A DNA stretch of 64,000 nucleotides from Plantago ovata (lineage: Eukaryota; Streptophyta; Magnoliopsida; Lamiales; Plantaginaceae), in NCBI GenBank assembly GCA_028274465.1, contig CM051455.1:52706725-52770724 (forward strand), given 5' to 3'. This document shows, one piece after another, positions 1 to 11,318 of this stretch. A program made the position numbers and the translations under genes. The stretch's first letter is position 1. Each line of letters opens with the position of its first letter. Below the pieces are notes generated by a model. It did no database searches. It was not told where the DNA came from and saw nothing but the letters and a program-made list of their open reading frames with translations.

Positions 1-969
1 CTAGACATCTAAGAAAGACAAAATGCAATCCATAATTTTTGTTTACTGAAAAGTGAAAACACCCCAGTATAGCCCGTAAGCCAAATTTGCCTGGTTTAGT
101 TAAAGAAACACTTCATAGACTAACACTATGGAACTCTGGTAAAGTTGTATAACATGAAAATGATGCTCAAACCAGGTTATGACAAGCACACAGGCAGTAT
201 GTAACTATACACTTAGAACTGGACATGAAGAACAAGAAATTTAAGCATCATTCAACGAGTAAAATATCATAAACAGACATTAGTTAACCTCGAAAAATCA
301 CCTGAGGTAGATGAAACATACTACTAGTTTCTATTGAAACTCACATGGCACTCATTGCACATATTTATACACCATACATGAACATAGTCTACCGTAAATG
401 TTGGCGTATAGGAAGTTCACAACACCCCTCTACTAATATAAACTTCAGTAAAGAGAGACCACCCAAAGACATAATAAAAAAGTACTTCGTTCCGTAGTTC
501 GGTTTACAATTACATATAGAGTTCAAATAGAACAATTCCCCTAATATTAGAGAAACTGTACAGCCTACAATTCTACCATCAGAAGGATATATATCCTGCT
601 CAAGCACCACAGAAACCTCACACATTCTAATCATGGATGAAATTTCCACACATTTGAATTGCAAACCTAGAACCATTTTCACTTCATTATACAGCTTAAA
701 ACAAGCAAGTTGCTGATTCCATTGAGTAAACTAAACCACACAGCTCTCAATAGCAAATGATAAGTAGAATCCGCATTTTCTCAACAGAGCAACAAATCAA
801 TAACCAACAACACTTGCACAGACCTAAAATTCAAACAACCAGCACAATTTCACCGTTTACAAGTTCTGTGAAAAAATGAAAATCTAATTCATCTGGAACC
901 TACTACAAACCCTAAATTAAAACTAGCAAAATCGTCGGCAAAACTGAAAGCAGAAAAATGAGTGCGAAC
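1..969 (-). other. Intron 1 of the SUMO gene
   Basis: This stretch follows the GT donor at 969-968 of the minus-strand SUMO first exon and runs off the left edge. I searched the minus strand for the conserved second exon (ubiquitin-like fold and the GG end) and did not see it, so at least 969 nt of intron separates the exons. The sequence is AT-rich with no other gene signal. The short open frame at 389-682 has no recognisable domain and is treated as chance. Confidence 0.6.
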
Positions 970-1050
970 CTGTCCTTTCACTTTGAGATTGATGTGAACG
1001 CCGGCATCTCCGGGCTTCTTATCCTCTTCCACACCAGCTGAGCCTGACAT
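970..1050 (-). CDS. SUMO (small ubiquitin-like modifier), first coding exon
   Basis: Minus-strand ATG at 1050-1048 opens 27 codons that end exactly at a CAG|GT donor (exon end 970). The peptide starts MSGSAGVEEDKKPGD and ends HINLKVKGQ. The acidic or lysine-rich N-tail followed by HINLKVKGQ is the start of plant SUMO1/2-type proteins, which are conjugated by SAE1/2, SCE1 and E3 ligases to lysines of nuclear targets. The ubiquitin-like core and the C-terminal GG lie in later exons beyond the left edge, so maturation and conjugation residues cannot be checked. The promoter should lie in 1051-1300. The exon end at a splice donor and the exact family motif make the call firm; which paralogue it is cannot be told. 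Confidence 0.9.
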
Positions 1051-2311
1051 TTCGATGATTTCAACAGACAGAGAGATTTACAGAGTCTTTTTTTTCTTTT
1101 GGGATAGACTAGAATTTATGTGTCGTTTTATTTTGTTCTGAGAGAAGAAGACTAGTAGAAATATAGTACTAGTACTATTTGTTTGTTGGGTAGAAAATTG
1201 TGGTGGAGAATATCAAGGGTTAAGATGATTCTGTTTAAGATCGACGGACGAGAGTGCGTTGGGGATTGGATGCTGACAGTGGAATTGGGATAATAAGGGA
1301 CCGAATAATAAATACCCAGCGTGATTTCAAAGCTATCTGTCATCGGGGCCCGCGTATTTTGGGAAACTTGTTATTACCCCCTGCCCAATGTTGTTTTTTT
1401 TCTTTCATTCAACTCCCTAGATCTTTCAATTCTTATTCCCTTATCCCCAAGACATAATCGTCACTTGGACTTGGAGTACCACTTTGGACTGTGGACTGTG
1501 TACCATCGATTGAATTTTGATTTCTGAAATTTGGAACAATTTGTTGTTAAAAAATTAAAATCTTTTGATTCAAATTAGAAATCATAAGTTCATAACCTTG
1601 AGTCTAGGATCAGGAAGTCAAAGAGAATTTTTAAATTCAAAGGTATAACAATTTGTCAATTGAATCGATTTGTAGGTTACAATGAATTATAAATTTCTTA
1701 TGCACTTTCACACTTGTGTAGAGAAAGTTCAATTTTGAAATGTCATTTTTCAAGGGCGCTTCAACGAGTTATCAGGTGGTATGGTGATAACTGATAATAA
1801 TGTTGAAGTAGCACATAATGAGAATGCGAGTTCAGTGTTTGAATGTCAACGGACACCTAAGATGATTAGACACAATTAAAATTATTCTTGGGTCCTACCA
1901 CCAACTCCCAAGCTAGCTTCCCCATTTCTTGAACAAATTTTGTAAATTTTGATTAGCTAATTTATTAATTATTTCATGATATTCATTTGCATGTGAAGAG
2001 AAAAGATGTGGAATTTCAGAAGAAAATACGAGTAACAAATGCACAAGGCTAATCGAAATAGTCAAACAATAATGTACAATAAGCAAGGAAATGAGAAAAT
2101 ATAAAGGTTTGCTATTATTTACTTCTTATAATCCTATAATTTTCATTTTATGTTGATTTACTTTTCGATCTAACTTACGATGTGAGATATGGTGTGGTTT
2201 ACCAGAATTTGAATATAGTGAAACTGTAAATGTTATTTATTTTGCTTGATTACTACTTCAATATATATTATATTGTTTGGACTAAATAATTCTACATGAA
2301 TCACGCAGTAT
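1051..2311. other. Intergenic; SUMO leader and promoter side
   Basis: Contains the SUMO 5' leader next to 1051-1150 (pyrimidine-rich on the coding strand) and AT-rich spacer. Short open frames on both strands at 1152-1527 have no family resemblance and are not called as genes. No repeats with clear ends were seen. Confidence 0.4.
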
Positions 2312-2320
2312 CCGCATGTA

Positions 2321-2814
2321 CAGCGGCGTATCCAGGACTCAAAATGAGGGGGGTCGAAAATTTAACCATGAAAACTATAATTTTAAAATGTATAAACGAC
2401 TAAACGACTAATATGTTACATATGATAATTGCGTTTTAAAAAATAATAAAGTGGACAAGGGAGCAATTATTTCTAATTCTTAACGTTAAATTGTGTAAAA
2501 AATAAAAATAAGATTTTTTTAGCTGAAAAAGAAAAAATAAGCATAGAAATTGTAAATAAATATGTAAATAATGAAAAATATTGTAAAAGAATTATGATTT
2601 TTGGCTGAAAAATGAAAAATAAACATTAAAAGTGTAAAAATGAAACAGAAGTTGTGCAAAATGAGGGATTGAACACCAGACCTTTCAAATCCCATCTAGG
2701 TCATTAAACATTAGGCTACAGATTATATAAGCATATTCTAGTACTATTTAATTAAGAATACAAATTCCAGCCGGATCAAGTGACCCAGCTTGACCCAGCC
2801 TGAATACGCCATTG
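2321..2814. mobile_element. Non-autonomous hAT-type element, 494 bp
   Basis: The left end reads CAGCGGCGTATCCAGGA and the right end, reverse-complemented, begins CAATGGCGTATTCAGGC, giving imperfect terminal inverted repeats. The flanks 2312-2320 and 2815-2823 are both CCGCATGTA, a direct repeat of 8-9 bp, which fits hAT insertion (8-bp duplications). The inside is AT-rich without a transposase frame. On the minus strand it carries tRNA-like boxes, TGTAGCCTAATG near 2720 and GGTGTTCAATCCC near 2677. The element at 5587-5902 has similar ends. Confidence 0.8.
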
Positions 2815-2823
2815 CCGCATGTA

Positions 2824-3219
2824 CACCAACAAAGTATATTTAAGATACCAACGCAGGTTACAGCATGCGAATTTTTCCAGTAAGTGTACAAATAAAGTCG
2901 AATTTTGTTTTAATTACATAAATAAAATAAAAGACTTAAGAATAAAAGGTTAGTGGATCAGGTTTAATTAAAAAGGGTTTGATTATACTACTGTTGACGG
3001 TAAGAGTAACACGAGTAGCTCCTCCAAACCAAACGAGTAGTGTAAGGAGTTTGACTAAATTCAAGCGCAATGGGTACAAATTATTCTAGTAGAATTCATT
3101 ATATTATGGCAAAAACATCTTTATTTAGAATTGACCATAGATTTAGTTTCATATTGGAGTTTTTTGCATCTGTTTTCCCGTGAGATACAAGGAACTTTAC
3201 CAGAAAACAAGTAACTCAG
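2824..3219. other. Intergenic, 3' side of the nodulin-like gene
   Basis: AT-rich sequence that includes the 3' untranslated region of the minus-strand gene at 3220-3919. I see no gene, RNA or repeat in it. Confidence 0.4.
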
Positions 3220-3919
3220 TTAACTAGTAATAGCATAAATGCAATATGAGACTATAAAACTATAACCAATAACCATAATAGATGAAAGACTGAGACGCGA
3301 TGCTGCTGATTTTGGTGCAGGTGCAGGGGCATCGCCATCTGTAGATGCAATGAGGACATTATAGCGCGATATAGTGTGGCGTATATATTTAGGGGAGATC
3401 GGAGCTGGAGATGGAGCTGGAGATTTATACGATCTGCTGTGGTGGTTTTCGGAGAGGACTACAACTTCTAACTTCTGGCCTTTCTCGCAGTTCTGTCCAT
3501 TTCCACTTATGAAGAAAAATGGACCAGATTTATCAAACTTGAATGTTGAATTCCCATATGTAAATATCCTGATAGGCATGTATTTGTTGCAGTTGACATA
3601 GTCATATTTGTTCACCACAAGCACAGAATCATTGCCTTGCTTGTACTTAAAAACTGCAAAACAAAATTATTAAAGCTCATAACTCTGTTTTTCTAATGAT
3701 CATAAACACAAATGAGAACATCATAAAGAAAAAGAATTTACCAATAGAGTCGTTTACTAGAAACCGATTTCTTTGTGCCCAATGAGTATAGTTCTCCGAG
3801 GGGTTAAGAGTCCAACCATCACCACCTCCAACATAGAATGTACGAGCATTCGAAAACCATAGAAAACTTCCTGCTGATAGTACAAAAAGAAAGCTTGCCA
3901 TGGATGCGAAAGAAGCCAT
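3220..3919 (-). CDS. Early nodulin-like (phytocyanin-fold) GPI-anchored protein
   Basis: Two exons: 3919-3742 (ATG at 3919) and 3653-3220, joined by GT at 3741-3740 and AG at 3655-3654, giving 203 aa. An upstream in-frame GTG at 3931 is not a start. Residues 1-26 are a hydrophobic signal peptide ending SNART. The plastocyanin-like domain follows, with FYVGGGDGWTL, NYTHWAQRNRF, the splice junction in SIVFKYKQGNDSVLVV, YVNCNKY and the second cysteine in NCEKGQKLEVVVL. The tail has SPAPSPAPI and APAPAP arabinogalactan-type motifs and ends in a hydrophobic stretch expected to be replaced by a GPI anchor. The histidine that normally precedes the second cysteine in copper-binding phytocyanins is absent here (GQNC), as in other early nodulin-like proteins, so type-1 copper binding is unlikely. 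Such proteins act at the plasma membrane or cell wall. A TATA box lies 65 nt upstream. Confidence 0.9.
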
Positions 3920-3983
3920 CGGCACAACCACAAGTATGGAAATTGATATCTGAATGACTGTAAGGTTTGGAAATTGATGGTGG

Positions 3984-3990
3984 TTATATA
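3984..3990 (-). promoter_or_regulatory. TATA box of the nodulin-like gene
   Basis: Minus strand TATATAA, 65 nt upstream of the ATG at 3919. Spacing and sequence fit a core promoter with a short leader. Confidence 0.5.
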
Positions 3991-4698
3991 GTGTTTGTGC
4001 AATTTCCCTATGTATAACACTGGAAAATATTTTTAAATGAGATTGTCCTGGTTTAAGGCTACATTGAACTTCGATGACAAACTTGATTAAAGCTTATTAA
4101 AGTAATATAATTTACCATAAAAAATGAAGTTTGCGTTGTTTATATAGTTAAAGAGTATTTGACTTTGAAGGGTATAATTAGGGGTGATTGGCGTTCTTCA
4201 TATTTATGGAATGTGGTTTAAAATTATGTAATCGGGATCCCAAGTTTCGCGCTTGCTCACGAGCAACTAAGGTTAAAATAACATATTGCTTTCATTTTCT
4301 CTAAAGCTTTTTATATTTCCATTTTAAACGTTTCCTTAAAACTTTCTCATTCAAAAAATGTAAATATTTGTTATAATCAATATCCCCAACGTACAATTAG
4401 ATTTATAATTTTACCACTCCACTCACCGTTCTTTATTCATTCTTTACTACATTGATTGATATACCTCATTTACTATACTTTTATCATTCATTATTCAAAT
4501 AATACTCCATTGATACACATTTTTCTTAAAAACCGTGTTATTCAAGAAGTGGGAAGCTTCAAGTGGAATGGAGAGTGTAAAAATTACATGAAACTACATA
4601 TGTAGCATCAAAATGATACTTCCTCTTTCCCATCGGAGAACACTCGTTAGCTGAAATATTTTTGGGTTCATGAATGATAGGGATTTGTTTTGTTGATT
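3991..4698. other. Intergenic
   Basis: AT-rich promoter-side spacer of the nodulin-like gene. No coding region, RNA gene or repeat with clear ends is visible. Confidence 0.35.
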
Positions 4699-4703
4699 TT
4701 TTC

Positions 4704-5426
4704 TGTTGGTCCCTTAAACAACGAGTAAAAGACTAGAAGGGAGGGGTGAATAGTCTTTTAAAATTTTTTGTGTCTAAAATAATTTCTCAGCAAGCAGTTC
4801 TTAGTTCTTACTTTTCAGTAAGTAATGTTTGTTGATACTTACAAGTCAGAGTGCGGAAGACTTTTACAATTAAGTGCGTAGCAAAAACAGTCTATCAGTA
4901 AGTAGCTTGAAAACAAGTTAAACACATATAGCTTGCTGAAAGTAAATCACACAAACACAAACAGTCTATCAGTAATGCTCTTGAAATTCAAACTTGAAAA
5001 CTTGGAGCGCAAATGATTGTGAATCAGCAAGGAGGTCACATGTGTTGGCAATCAGCAAGTAGTCTCAGTTCAGCAAGCTCAACCCTCTGTCATATAAATT
5101 TTCACTTAAGCAAACTGGTTGCTGAGTTACTATGCTTTTTGACCAAAATGTGCCTTCGTAGAATCTTCTAAGTCTTCAAAACTTGTAGTCTTCTTCTGTT
5201 GAGTGGTTCTAGGTCTTCAATAAATTCTTTTTAAACAAATACATCATCAGCAAGCTTAAGAACATAAACTAGTACCTACGTATACATTAAAGTCTTCAGT
5301 AAGCGTTCCTCTTTTACAATGTCCTTTAAAATCCAAATTCCTACGGACATTAAGAGTACTAATTTCTGGACTTGACTTAATTTAGCCTGGTTAGTTGCTC
5401 GTCAAAATTACACAAGTTTCCTAACA
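4704..5426 (-). mobile_element. Solo LTR of a SIRE-like Copia family
   Basis: In minus orientation the element begins TGTTAGGAAACTTGTG and ends GGGACCAACA. The same termini bound the LTR at 24023-25642, and both carry a related CTAGTC...TTAA...GGGACC end. The flanks 4699-4703 and 5427-5431 are both TTTTC, a 5-bp target duplication. No internal region is attached, so this is a solo LTR left by LTR-LTR recombination. At 723 bp it is much shorter than the 1620-bp copy. Confidence 0.85.
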
Positions 5427-5586
5427 TTTTCGAACCTCTATTTGTACTCAAATTAATTCTAAATCGCATTGAAAAAATTAGTCCACTGCCTCTTACTTCT
5501 TTAAGAAAATGATGAAATTGCGGATGTTGGTACAACAAGAACCGGACTGGATCGCTTAGGATTTGAATACTTCTTTCGCCCCTGCC

Positions 5587-5902
5587 CAGTGGCGAATCTA
5601 GGACAAAATTTCAGGGGGGTCAACCTTTAAAGGTATATAAAACGGAAAAAAAAAATGCTATGTATATACCACCATTCAAGGAAAAAAAATTGAAGGAAAA
5701 TGGGAAAAATGAATAAAATTGGAGGAAAATAGGTAAAATATGGTGGCTATATAGATGATGGAACCCTTGCCACTCTGGTGTTCAACGGGGTCAATGACCA
5801 CTGCACCACTAGACATTTAATGAGTTTTTACTATAGATACCATTATATATCAAATTTCGGGGGGTTCAGTGACCCCGCTGGACCCATGTACATCCGCCAC
5901 TG
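5587..5902. mobile_element. Non-autonomous hAT-type element, 316 bp
   Basis: Ends are CAGTGGCGAATCTAGGA and, reverse-complemented, CAGTGGCGGATGTACAT. Flanks 5579-5586 and 5903-5910 are both CCCCTGCC, a perfect 8-bp duplication. There is no transposase. On the minus strand an A-box-like TAGTGGTGCAGTGG (5811-5798) is followed after about 32 nt by a weak B-box-like GGTTCCATC (5765-5757). The element seems to have landed in LINE sequence. Confidence 0.88.
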
Positions 5903-5910
5903 CCCCTGCC

Positions 5911-6500
5911 CAACCAGTTGCATGGATGGAATTTATGCTCGATCAATAATCTAGCCTCGCCTAAGGCTAAATTCATCCTTCAGCTAGCACGGAAAGAACG
6001 TCTAGCCACGAAAGACCGCCTTTCCCAGTTTGTTCCTATTAATTAATTCCTGATTTATTATGTGTGTTCTGTCATGACGAAAAGGAATGTGTCCAACATG
6101 TTACTATTGGTTGTCGTCTCGTTAAACAGGCCTGGCCATCGTTGCTGTCTTGGTTTGGCTGCCCTATGCTTATCACTGACTGGCAAACTGGTATACATCA
6201 ACTGGGTAGTCAGATAAAAGGGAAAAGTCCGCGCCATCGACTGCTGAAAACTCTTGCTACGGAGATGATCTACGCACTCTGGATCTAGACAAACCGTCGC
6301 ATATTTCAACAATCTGCTATGGACTTCTCTAGTTTATTGCGGGCAGTGGTTCAGAAAGCTTTTGGCCGTGCCCATGCACATGAGAAGCTGAAGCCGCTAT
6401 GCTGGTCATTTAAGAACTATCCTATGCTGCCTTAGATACTTTTGTTTTATTACTAGCTATGTGTTTCGCTTCTTAATGAAAAAGAAAGAAAGAAAGTAAG
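5911..6500 (+). pseudogene. LINE (non-LTR retrotransposon) 3' fragment
   Basis: Plus-strand frames give pieces of the zinc-binding region that follows plant LINE reverse transcriptases. One frame reads SPKAKFILQLARKERLATKD near 5965-6030. Another gives the Cys/His motif CHDEKECVQHVTIGC and the following AWPSLLSWFGC, then TEMIYALWI, a stop, and NRRIF near 6265-6305. A short A-rich tail of GAAAGAAAGAAAG type ends it near 6500. Most of the reverse transcriptase is missing and the frame is broken, so this is a 5'-truncated, inactive copy. The hAT-type element at 5587-5902 interrupts or adjoins its upstream side. Confidence 0.6.
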
Positions 6501-7098
6501 ATATTAGTACCAAAATTATTTTTTAGCATGAATTAGGATTAATTTGAAACTAAAGAAAAGTTAAAGAAATGTCAACAAAATAAATGGTAAGTTTTTGATG
6601 GGGCAGAGAAAGTACAGTCTTCCTCTTTGCTCATGTCCATGTTTGACCGCATATTTATTCTGGATGCAATTGTTTTTAAAAATATATAATTATAGTTAAT
6701 AAGTTAGTAGTATTTTTAAGTGAGCACAACCATTTAGTCTCATTTGATTCCATAATCTACCATTATTTCCACAATTGTTTTTACATATTAGTCTCGTTAG
6801 TTTTAGTATTCTGTTACTTGAATTTTAGTCCTGCTAGTTATAGTACCTAAATAATTTTATTAAGTACCGATGATAAACAACAAGGCTAACACCGAATACG
6901 AACACACAAAATTTATTCATCCAAATCAAGAAAAGAACATACAACAACATGTACAGCAGAAATCAAGAATTGCTAATAACCAGGCAATTGCTTGAACGGC
7001 AGTACATGTCATTTTTATTTGTCAAACCAATCTCTGCAACTAAAAGCTAGGAAGCAGAACAAAGGTCGATCTCATCACACACTAGAGGGACTAAAAGA
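6501..7098. other. Intergenic, 3' side of polyphenol oxidase
   Basis: AT-rich spacer; the last 200 nt are probably the 3' untranslated region of the minus-strand polyphenol oxidase. No other feature seen. Confidence 0.4.
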
Positions 7099-8976
7099 TT
7101 AACAACCTCGGACAAACTGACGAATGCACGAATCAAGCTTTTTTGGCGCAGGTGGCTCTGGTATGATCTTGATGCCACCAATGGTAACACCATCTCCCTG
7201 ATGCCTAGGCACCAGTGTCACCACTACGGTATCATCACCATCAACATTCATATCCTTGTACAAATCAGTCAGCTTCAAGCTGATTGTGCCTGTCAATGTT
7301 CCAGTCCTCGACTTGAACGGCAGCTGTGCATACGAACCAGCATACGATGCCTTGTCAAGCTCGTTGAACTTGCCATCATCGTCCTCATCGTTCACAAACA
7401 CATCAAACTTCAATACCTTGGTTGTGATAACAGTTATGTCCTCTATCACCAACAACTCAGGGACGTTTCCTTTCTTGGTTTTTGGCACCTGAACTTTTGT
7501 GATCTTGTTCAATTTCAATGGGAAAACTAGTTTGTCCACCGTTGGCGCTTTTATTGCAGCTCTCTTGGCCTTAGCATCCTTATTCTGGGGACGTGGCCTG
7601 TTGTTCAGCCATGGGAGATCGATCCTCTCATAATCGAATCCCATCCTTAAGTTGTCTAGACTGTCTTTGACCTTGACACGGCATAGCTGAGCGTTCTCGT
7701 CATAGAAGAGAAACTCGGATTCCAGGAAATCAGGGCTCGTAATCCTCTTGTCGGGCACTTTTTCGCTGGGTAGGAAGTACTGCCACAATGTCCACATACG
7801 GTCCACATTTGCGTGGTGGCAATAAAACAATGGATCACGGCCAGCCGAATAGAAGTTACCCATATCCTCACCGCTAGGCTCTCGATCTTTAGTATCTCCC
7901 ATCCAAGCATGGATTGCCGTGTGGGAGCCACGCTCGCAGGCCCCCGCTCCAGGGTCGGCTGGAGCATCCTTTGTAATCGGTTTGCCCATGAAGTCAATGG
8001 CAGTGGAGTTACCTCGAATCATCTCGGTGTAAATGATGGAGAGGTTGTTCGAGACGATTTGGAGAGGGTCAGTGCTCGCCTCGACACCTTGAACTGGGAG
8101 AAGGAGATTCACAATACTACTCGGAGCCATGTGAGCTTGGTTTCGCTTCGTGTCGTAGATTGCAGCTTTAGGATCCCTGAACATTGGGGGAACCGTCATG
8201 CCCTTGGGATTATCCCAGTTCCAGAACGGCAATGCGAAAGTGGGGTCGTCAATCAATTTCCCCAATATCCTCTCGTAGAAATACAGGTACCACCTATGGA
8301 ATCGGAACAATGTAATCGTGAGTTTACCATTAATTCTCTGTCAAAGTTACGACCACAAATATATCAAAATGGAACAGAGTAATCAAGTCTATGGGTACAA
8401 CCTGTGGAATGGGAAGAAAAGCCACGACTCGTGAATTTGGAGATCGGTAGTTCCTTTTCCGACCTGGTCATATACACCGTTGCAGTAAGCACAATGGATG
8501 TTGGCTTGTTGCATGAAGTTACGAGGATCGTCTTTCGGAAGGCGCTTCATGCGATCAGTGGCCATGTTGTACTTGAAAATGTACTCTGCACTGACCGTGT
8601 GAGCGGATGGCCTGGTTCTCATTTCGGTAACCGGGGGGAGCTTGTAGTCGATTATCTTGTCAGAAAATGGAGGGCAGCAGTTGATGTCGAGGATGGCGCC
8701 ACCGGCATTCGCATTTTTAGGTTTACTGCACTTGTCAATCTCCGGTGCTAAAATTGGATCGGCTGAGGCGCCTAATGTGGGAGCCAGGTTGGCTGCACCG
8801 TACATGCCCCCGAGACCCAGGAGCATGTTCCTACGGTCGACCCTCCCTCGGGAGTCGTCATTGCTGCGGTTAGCGCGGGTGATGAAATGAGATGGCTTTG
8901 CGAAAACGGGGCGGACAGATTTGGAGGAGTTTGCTTTGGCTGGGGTGTGGAGAGGTGGAAGGAGAAGAGATGCCAT
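7099..8976 (-). CDS. PPO: Polyphenol oxidase, chloroplastic (catechol oxidase type)
   Basis: Two exons, 8976-8402 and 8293-7099, join in the codon for Arg192 (AG|GT donor, TAG acceptor) and encode 589 aa, a normal length. Residues 1-45 are a Ser/Arg-rich plastid transit peptide. RR at 48-49 before MLLGLGGMYG is the twin-arginine thylakoid signal, cleaved probably near ASA at 70-72. Mature enzyme: CuA with H161 in HCAYCNGVYD (C165 is the likely thioether partner), H182 in IHESWLFFPFH and H191; CuB with HTAIHAW (H316, H320) and FYCHHANVDRMW (about 351-352). The linker has DLPWL (PPO1_DWL) and the C-terminal domain VLKFDVFVND (PPO1_KFDV). It oxidises o-diphenols to quinones in the thylakoid lumen, giving wound browning and defence. 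Both copper sites and both C-terminal domains are intact, so I expect a functional latent enzyme. A TATA box lies about 52 nt upstream. Confidence 0.95.
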
Positions 8977-9027
8977 GGCTAGGTCTGTTTGTCTAGTGCG
9001 AGGTTACAAGTGAACTCAGCTCACTCT

Positions 9028-9035
9028 CATTTATA
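9028..9035 (-). promoter_or_regulatory. TATA box of polyphenol oxidase
   Basis: Minus strand TATAAATG, 52-59 nt upstream of the ATG at 8976, in a context ACTCTATAAATGAGAG. Good match to a plant TATA box. Confidence 0.5.
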
Positions 9036-9857
9036 GAGTTAATGACATCAGGATGGCATTTGCATCCTTTATTTAATCATTGTACATACTAATAATAAGT
9101 AGACATATTTACCACGTTCTTTAATAGTTCAATTTTGAATTTGTTCTTTCGTCTTTTTTTGAAAATAATTGCATTCGATTCGATTTTTATCTATGTAACA
9201 CGTTACACGTCTGACAATGTCGATTGTACAAATTTGATAAAAGCGAAAAGGTTAAATATGAGCGGTACGTACCGCTGCTTCTCTGATTTGCTTACGGTAT
9301 ACTGTATGCAGTTAATTAATCACATTAATACAATCACTACACTAGCTCGTGCATATATCCAACCAAACTGTATGCCAAACTGAACAGGTAATTAATCGAG
9401 TTGCCGAGGTTCCGGTGGTAGTTATAAGCTGCTGGACGTGTTCGGTCAAATACCTGCTCCACTTGATTCTTACATATATTTCGGCTGTTAAATTCGTTAT
9501 GCCAATCGAAATTTAATAATTCTAGTTACCAAGTGTTATCTATTGTATAATTAATTATCTATTATTATCGAAATGTTGACCATATAATTACTCACAATCA
9601 CATCTACGGGTCAAGTTGATAATAGAATTACAATGTTTATTAGTCATTCAATGATTCAACAATGATTCAATGTGTATGCTTATTTTTATACACCGTCTGA
9701 GTATCATCGTCACATTATTTTGTTGTGAGAAAATTAATTTTATAGAATAACAATTGATGCTGCTAAGGATCAGACCCAAGACCTTAGAAATATGCACATT
9801 CTTTTGTAAAATTCGAATATTAATTGTCTCTTATGACTAAGTGATGACTTTTTTATT
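9036..9857. other. Intergenic, polyphenol oxidase upstream region
   Basis: AT-rich promoter-side sequence. The open frame at 9135-9383 (82 codons) has no family signal. No repeats with clear ends. Confidence 0.35.
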
Positions 9858-10029
9858 GTTATTGGCTCAAATGGTAAGAGATTTGAGTTTACTTAAGCAA
9901 GGTTTTGGGTTCGAGCTTTGTGAATGTATACAACAGAGATGGGAAAGATATCCCCTAAAAAAGGGTATGACCGTGCTCGGTTGGACTAGTGGCAGATACC
10001 AGTATATATAAATTGAAAAAAATAAAATA
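9858..10029 (+). mobile_element. tRNA-derived SINE, copy 1
   Basis: Starts near GTTATTGGCTCAAATGG. The A-box-like TGGCTCAAATGGTAAG and B-box-like GGGTTCGAGC are spaced as in a tRNA promoter. The body contains CCCCTAAAAAAGGG, GACCGTGCTCGGT and GATACCAGTATA, and the end is A-rich. A second copy at 61194-61373 shares all of these parts in the same order. The 5' end is set by where the two copies stop matching; I found no clear target duplication here. Confidence 0.75.
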
Positions 10030-10070
10030 CTTTGATTATTTATTAATTAGATTGTTATATTCTTTGATTT

Positions 10071-10655
10071 TGTTGAGATTCCATACGACAGATAAAGAAA
10101 ACACAAAGCTCACAATTTCAACTATACCCACCAAGATCAGTTGCACGCAATCAATCACACACACAAGCACCACGAACAGAAAACAAAGCAAGAACACAAC
10201 AAGAAAAGAACACAAGAATTTAACGTGGTTCGGTTGTAAATAACCTACGTCCACGGAGATCAACCAGCTTCACTATATTATATCAATCTCAATTACAAGT
10301 CCCTAACAGTATGCAATAAACAAGAACCAATCTGTCTCTCAAAGCTAGAACCTATAATCTATATAATATCACCCTTCGAAGTAATCGAACCGGGCCTTTA
10401 GTGATGTGTTGTTATGTCTTGGACATACAGTAGTCATCCCTATATCGCAGCTATTTCCTAAGAGAATTCGAATAGGTATTGAATCCTTAATTAAAACAAT
10501 TTCCTTTTCCTTACTGTTGTCGGTCACAGAAGTTGTCCTGCAGGTTGGCTCAACTGTTAGGTCAATTACAGTCTATGTGTCTGCTGTTGAGATAACATTA
10601 ACTCCACAGATTTGTATGTCCCGTTTCATAGGGAATTCATTTATTCCTCCTCACA
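10071..10655. mobile_element. Possible LTR or TRIM-like element
   Basis: Contains AATTTAACGTGGTTCGG and CCTACGTCCACGGAG, motifs that I know from plant LTR-retrotransposon or TRIM sequences. TGTTGAG at 10071 and CTCACA at 10655 could be its ends, but the 5-bp flanks (GATTT and CTTTT) do not match, so the limits are tentative. No protein domain is present. Confidence 0.35.
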
Positions 10656-11318
10656 CTTTTTATTTATTTATTTATTTTTATCTTAAGCGTCTTTTTTATC
10701 ATTTTTATTTTGATGATTTTTAAAATACCTCATTTCACACAAGTAATTATCACTTTTGTGAGAAAGACTAAATTTTCGGTGATGAAATTGTAATTTAGTC
10801 ACAATTGTCTTTTTATACGTATAACTCGTACCACCATAATATACATCATGTGTTATGACGATTTCATTCCTCACGACTAATTATATTGAGAGGAATGTTT
10901 ATGTTTATGTGAGAAAATATATTTCTAGTCAAATTAAGGTACATTATAGTGAAAAAGAAGAATTCGTCACAACATAATTGTTATACGATGAGAAAATTCA
11001 AATTTTTTGACAATAAACCTCTTACCGTGAAGAAATTGTGTTTTCTGAATATATTGCCACGAGACTCACAACAGATGTCATTTCTTGTAGTTGTAGTGTT
11101 ATTTCTATGAATACGAGTGGGAGGTTGCTTGGCATTGGAGAATCGTATGGCAATGGAGTGACATTGCAAAGATACATGATCGACGACTTATTCTGATTCC
11201 TATCCTAAGGTAAAATAATATATTGCAAATTGTACCAGATTAAATTTCTAACGAGATTAATATTGCTCAAGAATTTTATGAATTTTCCTTTATAATGTAC
11301 TCCTTGGTAAAAGTTATA
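10656..11318. other. Intergenic
   Basis: AT-rich sequence with only short chance frames. No gene, RNA or bounded repeat recognised. Confidence 0.35.

Noticed and set aside
8404..8751. Plus-strand frames opposite polyphenol oxidase
   Set aside because: Shadows of the polyphenol oxidase exons.
10071..10655. Solo LTR call with firm ends
   Set aside because: The flanking 5-mers differ, so only a tentative LTR-like feature is reported.
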